Source: Vicinamibacteria bacterium
Lineage (GTDB): Bacteria > Acidobacteriota > Vicinamibacteria > Fen-336 > JAGNNV01
Direction: 5' to 3'
Assembly: GCA_016650185.1 (NCBI GenBank)
Contig: JAENWE010000291.1
Span: forward strand, 1 to 6,376
DNA length: 6,376 bases
The notes beneath the pieces were generated by a model. It had not been told where the DNA came from. It saw only the letters and a list, made by a program, of their open reading frames with translations, and searched no databases. The number at the start of each line of letters is the position of its first letter. Position 1 is the first letter of the stretch. The translations under genes and the position numbers were made by a program. Of this stretch, positions 1 to 4,390 are shown in pieces.

Positions 1-48
1 GCGGTCTCAACTGCAGTCTCAACTGCGACCTCAACGGCGACGCCATCT
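1..48 (+). repeat. Four degenerate 12-bp tandem units encoding Ala-Val/Thr-Ser/Pro-Thr/Ser
   Basis: The first 48 bases read as four 12-base units: GCGGTCTCAACT / GCAGTCTCAACT / GCGACCTCAACG / GCGACGCCATCT. In the frame of the downstream gene they encode AVST, AVST, ATST and ATPS. The first two units differ at one base and the later units diverge more. The array may extend left of the window. It looks like a low-complexity linker in the coding frame, of the kind often found between a signal peptide or lipobox and a globular domain. That placement is inference, because the N-terminus is not visible. Confidence 0.7.
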
Positions 49-438
49 CCCGATCGGCAAGTGATCGCCGCGTACTTCGCTCAGATCGAACAGATCGATG
101 ACGTGGGTGCGGGCGATCCGCAGGCCTTTGCGACCTCCATACTCGAGTCCATGTCTTCGGGCGACTTCTCCGGTTTCGACAATCTGCTCGCCAAGGCCCG
201 TGCCCAACGTCAACGACTCCAGTCGGTCGCAACACCGCGAGCCTGTGTGGAACACCATTCTCTGGCGCTCGCCCTTGCCGGCGATTCCGTCGCCTTGTTG
301 GAGCGTGTCAGGACCGCTCTCGTGAAGGGAGATTCCACCGCCTTGCTGACCATGGCCGCCGAGGGACGAACCATGGAAGAGCAGGCGAATCGGCTCAAGT
401 CGCTGGGCGAATCGATCAAGCGCTCGGCCGGCCTCTAG
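1..438 (+). CDS. Unrecognised protein, 3' end only (linker plus helical domain)
   Basis: The frame is open from the first base, so this is the C-terminal 145 residues of a gene that starts outside the window. A GTG at 61 exists, but nothing marks it as the real start and the frame continues upstream through a repeat. Residues 1-20 are a Ser/Thr/Ala/Pro linker. The rest looks all-helical. Two stretches resemble each other: residues about 46-75 (SSGDFSGFDNLLAKARAQRQ) and about 106-135 (VKGDSTALLTMAAEGRTMEE), each Gly-Asp followed by an amphipathic helix, suggesting duplicated helical hairpins. There is a single Cys (about residue 82) followed by Val-Glu-His-His. I do not recognise a named family. 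The linker suggests an exported or lipid-anchored protein, but no signal sequence is in view. Its last 23 bases overlap the 3' end of ada on the opposite strand. Confidence 0.75.
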   Translation, partial: AVSTAVSTATSTATPSPDRQVIAAYFAQIEQIDDVGAGDPQAFATSILESMSSGDFSGFDNLLAKARAQRQRLQSVATPRACVEHHSLALALAGDSVALLERVRTALVKGDSTALLTMAAEGRTMEEQANRLKSLGESIKRSAGL

Positions 439-1540
439 ACAAGGCGGACTCTCGTTCGAGCAGGGTTCTCTTGCGTTCGACGCCCCACCGGTAGCCCGAA
501 ATGCCGCCGTCGTTGCGGACCACGCGATGACAAGGAATAGCCACTGCGAGGCGATTCGTGGCACACGCCTGCGCCACGGCGCGGGCGCTCCCCGGCGCCC
601 CAAGCTTCCGGGCCACCTGGGAATAGCTGAGCGTGGACCCGATCGGAATCTGCTGAAGCGCCTTCCAGACCCGGCGCTGAAATACCGTGCCCTGGATGTC
701 GAGCGGGAGGTCGAGGCCAAGCCGGGGCGCTTCCACAAAACCGACGACCTTCGCCACCCACGTCTTAAAACCGCGGTCATCGCCAACCAGACGAGCCTTC
801 GGAAACCGGGACTGCAAATCCTCAACGAGGGCCTCCGGTTCGGCGGCGAACAGAATGGCGCAGACTCCCTTCTCGCTGGCCGCCACCAGCACCGAGCCCA
901 GCGAACATTGCCCCACCGCGAACCGAATGGTGGCGCCGGGCGCGCCTTGTCTGAAAACACTCGGCGTCATTCCGAGCATCTGATCGGAGGTCGCGTAGAA
1001 CCGCCCGTTCGAGTTGAAGCCTGCTTCATAAATCGCCTCGGTCACCGTGATGCTCCTCTTGAGTTGCTCGCGCACTCGATTCGTTCGATGAGCCAGGGCA
1101 TAGGCTTTCGGCGTCAGTCCGGTGAGGGTCTTGAAGACGCGCTGAAAGTGGAAGCGACTCATGCCCACTGCCTTTGCCACATCGCCAAGATCTGGAGTGT
1201 CGTCCGACTCTCCGATCAGACGACAGGCCTTGGAGATCGCCTCGGCGCGGCGCGCGGCCAGCGGGAGCTCATTGGGGCGGCATCTCTTGCACGGCCGGAA
1301 GCCGGCGGCTTCGGCATCCTGGGGCGTGGCGTGAAAACGAACGTTCTCGCGCCTGGCCAGGCGAGCCGCGCAGGACGGACGGCAATACACCCCGGTCGTC
1401 CGTACCGAATAATAGAAGACATCGTCGGCGCGGTTGTCTCGGTGCGCCACCGCCGCCCACTTCTCCTCGTCGCGAGTGAATGGGGCCGGAACGATGCGGT
1501 CAGTCCGAGAATGTCGGCTCTGTTTCATTTCGATTTCCAT
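416..1540 (-). CDS. ada: Bifunctional transcriptional regulator / O6-alkylguanine-DNA alkyltransferase Ada
   Basis: This is a full-length Ada (374 aa; E. coli Ada is 354). The N-terminal zinc domain has the four Cys ligands C53, C57, C84 and C87, in the contexts VYCRPSC and RPCKRC. C53 matches E. coli Cys38, the residue that takes methyl groups from phosphotriesters and switches the protein into an activator. Residues about 95-198 are an AraC-type helix-turn-helix region (VAKAVGMSRFHFQRVFK). Residues about 285-366 are the methyltransferase domain, with the acceptor Cys337 in IPCHRV, matching E. coli Cys321. All three functions therefore look intact. The start is uncertain between ATG 1540 and ATG 1528 (Met5). 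Neither has a strong ribosome binding site, although GGA lies 7 nt before the second. It lies 80 bp downstream of alkB on the same strand and is probably co-transcribed with it. In characterised Ada proteins, methylated Ada activates its own operon. Confidence 0.96.
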   Translation of the reverse strand: MEIEMKQSRHSRTDRIVPAPFTRDEEKWAAVAHRDNRADDVFYYSVRTTGVYCRPSCAARLARRENVRFHATPQDAEAAGFRPCKRCRPNELPLAARRAEAISKACRLIGESDDTPDLGDVAKAVGMSRFHFQRVFKTLTGLTPKAYALAHRTNRVREQLKRSITVTEAIYEAGFNSNGRFYATSDQMLGMTPSVFRQGAPGATIRFAVGQCSLGSVLVAASEKGVCAILFAAEPEALVEDLQSRFPKARLVGDDRGFKTWVAKVVGFVEAPRLGLDLPLDIQGTVFQRRVWKALQQIPIGSTLSYSQVARKLGAPGSARAVAQACATNRLAVAIPCHRVVRNDGGISGYRWGVERKRTLLERESALSRGRPSA

Positions 1541-1554
1541 GAGCGGACTCTAGG

Positions 1555-1571
1555 ACCTCTGAGGTGCGTCC
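1555..1571. promoter_or_regulatory. Palindrome in the alkB-ada gap, possible operator or hairpin
   Basis: The gap between the alkB stop and the ada start contains ACCTC-T-GAGGT (1555-1565), a perfect 5-1-5 inverted repeat. Outer arms extend it imperfectly as GGACCTC-T-GAGGT-gc-GTCC (1553-1571). On the ada strand it lies about 15-30 bases before the start codon, near a weak promoter-like pair (TTGGAC and TAGAGT, 15 bp apart). It could be an operator or a small mRNA hairpin, and an 11-bp palindrome can also occur by chance. I know of no Ada or LexA consensus that it matches. Confidence 0.2.
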
Positions 1572-1620
1572 AACACTCCGTTTGTTGCCCTCGAAACCGG
1601 GAAATCGAAAGGGCCCGCGC

Positions 1621-2289
1621 TCATCGCGCTCTCCGCAGCGTGAGATTGATGCGCTGCCGGCCCATCACATTGTGATCTCCGTCTTTCAGGGGGGCCACGC
1701 CGTGGAAGAAGAGGCGGGAGGGTCCGCCCCAAACCGCCACGTCGCCGTGGAGGACTCGAATTCGGCGCGCTCGATCAACGCGATCTTCGCCCCCAAAAAG
1801 AAAGGTCGCGGGAAGACCGAGCGAGACCGAGACGATGGGCGCATCGAAGTCCTCCTCGTTCAGGTCCTGGTGCAGAGAGAGTCGCGCGCCGGGTTCGTAG
1901 CGATTGATGAGGCAGGCATCGGGCACGAATCCCGCATACCCGGCTTCTCTGGCCGCGCGCTCGGCAAGGTCGAGGAACACCGCCGGCATGGATGGCCACG
2001 GACACCCGGAGTCCGGGTCCATGGGTTCGTAGCGATAGCCGCGCCGATCCGTGACCCACCCGAACCGGCCGCAGTTGGTCATGGCCACCGACATCCGATA
2101 GCCCCCCGGTGTCGTCATGTGGCGAAACGGAGCCCTCGATCCGATGCGTTCAATCGCCGTCCGCAATCCGGCTTCCCCGTCGAGCGCGAAGGCGCGCAAC
2201 AAGACGGCGCCATCGGCGAGGGCCTCCCGAACCTTTGGCCCCTCGTTCATTTCGAGGAAGAGATGGCCGGTTGCGCCTTGGGCATTCAT
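1621..2289 (-). CDS. alkB: Alpha-ketoglutarate-dependent DNA dealkylase AlkB
   Basis: This Fe(II)/2-oxoglutarate dioxygenase oxidatively removes N1-methyladenine and N3-methylcytosine lesions. With the start chosen it has 222 residues (E. coli AlkB has 216). The AlkB signatures are in order: TPGGYRMSVAMTNCG (substrate lid), DACLINRYEPGARLSLHQD with iron ligands H140 and D142, PIVSVSLGLPA, the third iron ligand H196 in RLFFHG, and R213 and R219 in RINLTLR, matching E. coli R204 and R210, which hold 2-oxoglutarate. The frame is open to a GTG at 2364 preceded by AGGCGG. However, the extra 25 residues are Arg/Ser-rich, have mostly A or T in third codon positions and have no counterpart in E. coli AlkB, so ATG 2289 is preferred. 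It lies downstream of the cupin and 80 bp upstream of ada, forming an alkylation-repair pair. Confidence 0.95.
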   Translation of the reverse strand: MNAQGATGHLFLEMNEGPKVREALADGAVLLRAFALDGEAGLRTAIERIGSRAPFRHMTTPGGYRMSVAMTNCGRFGWVTDRRGYRYEPMDPDSGCPWPSMPAVFLDLAERAAREAGYAGFVPDACLINRYEPGARLSLHQDLNEEDFDAPIVSVSLGLPATFLFGGEDRVDRARRIRVLHGDVAVWGGPSRLFFHGVAPLKDGDHNVMGRQRINLTLRRAR

Positions 2290-2382
2290 ATCGCGTCGTG
2301 AAAGATCACACCCAGAGCCTGCGCTTCGCACTTCGGATCTTGCTCTTGCATCCGAACGAACCACCGGCCGTCCCGCCTATCG

Positions 2383-2775
2383 TCAGCCTTTCCCGGTGAC
2401 TGATTGCGCGGCGCCGGTCTGGAAGTACGTATCGGTGCCGTCCAGCCAGTCCTTACGGATCGGGCTGAAGATGTCCAGCTCCACGGTGTGTTCAACCGCC
2501 GTCGCTTCATGCTCCACCCAGGCTGGAATGACCAGGATCTCGCCCGCGCTCACCATGATTTTCTGGCCTTGAATCATGAAGCGGAGCGTGCCCTCCAAGA
2601 CATAGGTGAGCTGCTCGCTCTCATGCGAGTGTTTCGGCACGTGGCTGCCCTTCTGAAGAGTGATCGCGCCCACCATCGCCTGCGCCCCGGTCACGACCTG
2701 GCGGGAAATAGTGGGCGTGAGGTTTTCCTTGGGCACCTCGGACCAGACAACCTTGCGAACGCCATTGTTGGACAT
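2383..2775 (-). CDS. Small single-domain cupin, KdgF-like
   Basis: This is a 130-residue single cupin barrel. Motif 1 is G43...H49-S-H51-E-S-E54-Q55 leading into YVLEG. Motif 2 is G78-E-I-L-V-I-P84...H89. The likely metal ligands are H49, H51, Q55 (or E54) and H89. The end of the barrel, VELDIFSPIRKDWL, resembles the DVFSP-R-DF/W segment common in KdgF-type cupins, which in pectin and alginate breakdown linearise unsaturated uronates. The resemblance is to a broad group, so substrate and function are not assignable. The start ATG 2775 is chosen because the frame upstream loses cupin character and runs opposite the deformylase gene. It has no clear ribosome binding site. It is the first gene of the leftward cupin-alkB-ada cluster, 93 bp before alkB, and diverges from the deformylase/PLP fusion. 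Its link to either neighbour is unproven. Confidence 0.88.
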   Translation of the reverse strand: MSNNGVRKVVWSEVPKENLTPTISRQVVTGAQAMVGAITLQKGSHVPKHSHESEQLTYVLEGTLRFMIQGQKIMVSAGEILVIPAWVEHEATAVEHTVELDIFSPIRKDWLDGTDTYFQTGAAQSVTGKG

Positions 2776-2826
2776 GGACGGATCGTACCTGAACGCGGCT
2801 TGGACCCCGACGCCCGAACGCAGAGA
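2776..2826. promoter_or_regulatory. Divergent intergenic region, presumed promoters for both directions
   Basis: Only 51 bp separate the divergent cupin and deformylase/PLP starts, so promoters for one or both probably lie here or extend into the coding ends. On the cupin strand TACGAT (plus-strand ATCGTA, 2782-2787) resembles a -10 box and ends 6 nt before the ATG, which would give a leaderless or nearly leaderless message. No convincing -35 accompanies it. On the plus strand TTGGAC (2800-2805) resembles a -35, but no good -10 follows. Neither start has a strong Shine-Dalgarno sequence, which fits leaderless translation but does not prove it. Confidence 0.3.
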
Positions 2827-4317
2827 ATGTCCCTCGTGAGCCCCTTTCAGACGAACGCAGCGCCTCTCCCCATCCTGGTTTCGGGAAATCCCCTTCTGCG
2901 TCAAAGATCCACCGAGGCTACTTCTGTAGATGCGGTCATCCTCGCCCAGGCCTCGGGACTGATCGCGACCTTGCGCGACTTCCGCGACCGCAGCGGGTTC
3001 GGCCGTGCCATTTCCGCTCCCCAGATCGGCTGGCTCCAGCGGGTCGTGGCCATGAATCTGGGCGCTGGTCCTTTCGTCCTCGTCAATCCCGAGATCACCT
3101 GGCGGAGCGATGACACGTTCATGGTTTGGGACGATTGTCTGAGCGTCCCGGATGTGCTCGTTCACGTCCGCCGGCACCGTTCTGTCTCTTTGAGCTATCG
3201 CGATCATCGGTTCCGACCGCGCCAGTGGAATCGCCTGCCTCTCGACCTCTCCGAACTGATCCAGCATGAGATCGACCACCTCAATGGCGTGCTGATGACC
3301 GATCTGGCCGAGGGTGATAACGCGATCCAGCCCCTTTCACGCTGGGCCGAGCTCGTGGGCGCGGCCCGGCCGACGAGCCGACTCTCGCTCGACCACATCG
3401 CGGAAGCGGCGGCGGCGATCGACCCGGTCTTCACGAACTCCCCCCAGTACGAGTGCGAGTCGCTTTCGCGGGAACTGGGGGTGAGGCTCACCTTGAAGGT
3501 CGAGACTGCGAATCCGATCCGAAGTTTCAAAGGCAGAGGCGCCTCCTATTTCATTCGCAAGTGCCTGGACGAAGGCGCCGCGCCGAGAAGCGGCTTCGCT
3601 TGCGCCAGCGCCGGCAACTTCGCCCAAGCCCTCGCCTACGCGGGTCGGATCCATCGTCTCCCCCTCACCGTTTTCGCCGCGGAAAATGCCAACGTCCTGA
3701 AAGTGGAGCGGATGCGTTCGATGGGCGCGCAGGTGCGGCTCGGAGGCGCAGACTTCGACGCGGCGAAGTCCATCGGCCGCGAGTGGGCGCGCGCGGAGGG
3801 GATCCGGTTCGTCGAAGACGGTCGGGAGTCCTGGATTACGGAGGGAGCGGGCACCATCGGCCGCGAAATCCTCTCGCGCGACCCCGCCCTCGATGTGATC
3901 CTCGTGCCCCTCGGCAACGGCGCCCTTCTGAACGGCATCGCGCGCTGGGTGAAGGCCGCCGCCCCCGCCATCGAGGTCATCGGGGTGAGCGCCTCGGGCG
4001 CTCCGGCCATGGCGCTCTCCTGGCGCAACGGCCCGGGCGGCGCCGCCGTGGAGACGCCTCTTGCCGACACCATCGCCGACGGCGTGGCGGTGCGAGTTCC
4101 CGTTCCCGAGGCTTTGTCCGACATGCATGGCCTGGTGGACGATGTGATTCTGGTGGAGGACGAAGTCACGCGCCAGGCCATGGGTCTGGTTCTGAGTCAC
4201 ACGGGGGTGGTGGTCGAACCAGCAGGGGCGTTGGGTGTGGCCGCGATCATGGGGAACAAGGTGCGATTCGCGGATCGGCAGATCGCCACCATCCTCTCCG
4301 GAGGGAACAGCGAGTAG
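2827..4317 (+). CDS. Fusion protein: peptide deformylase-like domain + PLP-dependent serine/threonine dehydratase-like enzyme
   Basis: One 496-residue frame carries two enzyme folds. Residues about 15-165 form a peptide deformylase fold. Motif 1 is divergent (GRAISAPQIG, residues 59-68), motif 2 is WDDCLSVP with metal/catalytic Cys104, and motif 3 is QHEIDHLNG with H147, E148 and H151. Residues about 187-496 form a fold-type-II PLP enzyme: the lysine that binds PLP is K235 in SFKGRGA, followed by CASAGNFAQAL, the phosphate loop PLGNGALLNG (361-370) and the closing LSGGN (490-494). The dehydratase helix LSLDHIAEAAAAIDPVF starts right after a short linker, so neither domain looks truncated. Known relatives deaminate serine or threonine by beta-elimination, and deformylases hydrolyse N-formyl groups. 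Joint action on an N-formyl amino acid is inference only. ATG 2827 is chosen because the frame further upstream is antisense to the cupin. GTG 2836 is an alternative. Confidence 0.9.
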   Translation: MSLVSPFQTNAAPLPILVSGNPLLRQRSTEATSVDAVILAQASGLIATLRDFRDRSGFGRAISAPQIGWLQRVVAMNLGAGPFVLVNPEITWRSDDTFMVWDDCLSVPDVLVHVRRHRSVSLSYRDHRFRPRQWNRLPLDLSELIQHEIDHLNGVLMTDLAEGDNAIQPLSRWAELVGAARPTSRLSLDHIAEAAAAIDPVFTNSPQYECESLSRELGVRLTLKVETANPIRSFKGRGASYFIRKCLDEGAAPRSGFACASAGNFAQALAYAGRIHRLPLTVFAAENANVLKVERMRSMGAQVRLGGADFDAAKSIGREWARAEGIRFVEDGRESWITEGAGTIGREILSRDPALDVILVPLGNGALLNGIARWVKAAAPAIEVIGVSASGAPAMALSWRNGPGGAAVETPLADTIADGVAVRVPVPEALSDMHGLVDDVILVEDEVTRQAMGLVLSHTGVVVEPAGALGVAAIMGNKVRFADRQIATILSGGNSE

Positions 4318-4331
4318 CCCAAGCGAAAATC

Positions 4332-4349
4332 GGCGGGCCGAAGCCCGCC
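4332..4349 (-). terminator. GC-rich hairpin with UUCG loop, likely terminator of the M14 gene (possibly shared)
   Basis: GGCGGGC (4332-4338), loop CGAA, GCCCGCC (4343-4349) form a perfect 7-bp stem. Read on the minus strand the loop is C-UUCG-G, the exceptionally stable tetraloop common in intrinsic terminators, and it is followed by GATTTTCGCTT, a short U-tract. It lies about 41 bp after the M14 stop and 14 bp after the stop of the convergent deformylase/PLP gene. On the plus strand the tail is only CTTTG, so it should work better leftward. The remainder of the 73-bp gap shows nothing else. Confidence 0.6.
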
Positions 4350-4390
4350 CTTTGAAGCACGCCCGGGAACGGCCAGGCGGAGCAGGGCGG

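Noticed and set aside
426..433. GGCCGGCC palindrome near the convergent gene ends
   Set aside because: It is too short and GC-trivial to call a terminator or binding site. No T-tract follows on either strand.
31..960. A 309-codon open frame on the minus strand across the left-edge gene and the ada 3' end
   Set aside because: The translation is Arg/Ser/Trp-rich low-complexity sequence and overlaps two better-supported genes in other frames.
527..1675. A 382-codon open frame on the plus strand opposite ada
   Set aside because: It lies entirely antisense to a strongly supported ada gene. Its translation is Arg/His/Gly-rich with no recognisable domain, as expected for a GC-rich antisense shadow.
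1564..2301. A 245-codon open frame on the plus strand opposite alkB
   Set aside because: The minus-strand frame is a clear AlkB with all iron and 2-oxoglutarate ligands. The plus frame has no family features.
2404..2826. N-terminal extension of the deformylase/PLP frame back to ATG 2404
   Set aside because: This stretch is antisense to the cupin, and the extra 141 residues look like shadow sequence. Deformylase similarity begins just after 2827.
2776..3279. N-terminal extension of the cupin frame upstream to 3279
   Set aside because: It runs antisense through the deformylase domain and lacks family features. The cupin fold is complete from ATG 2775.
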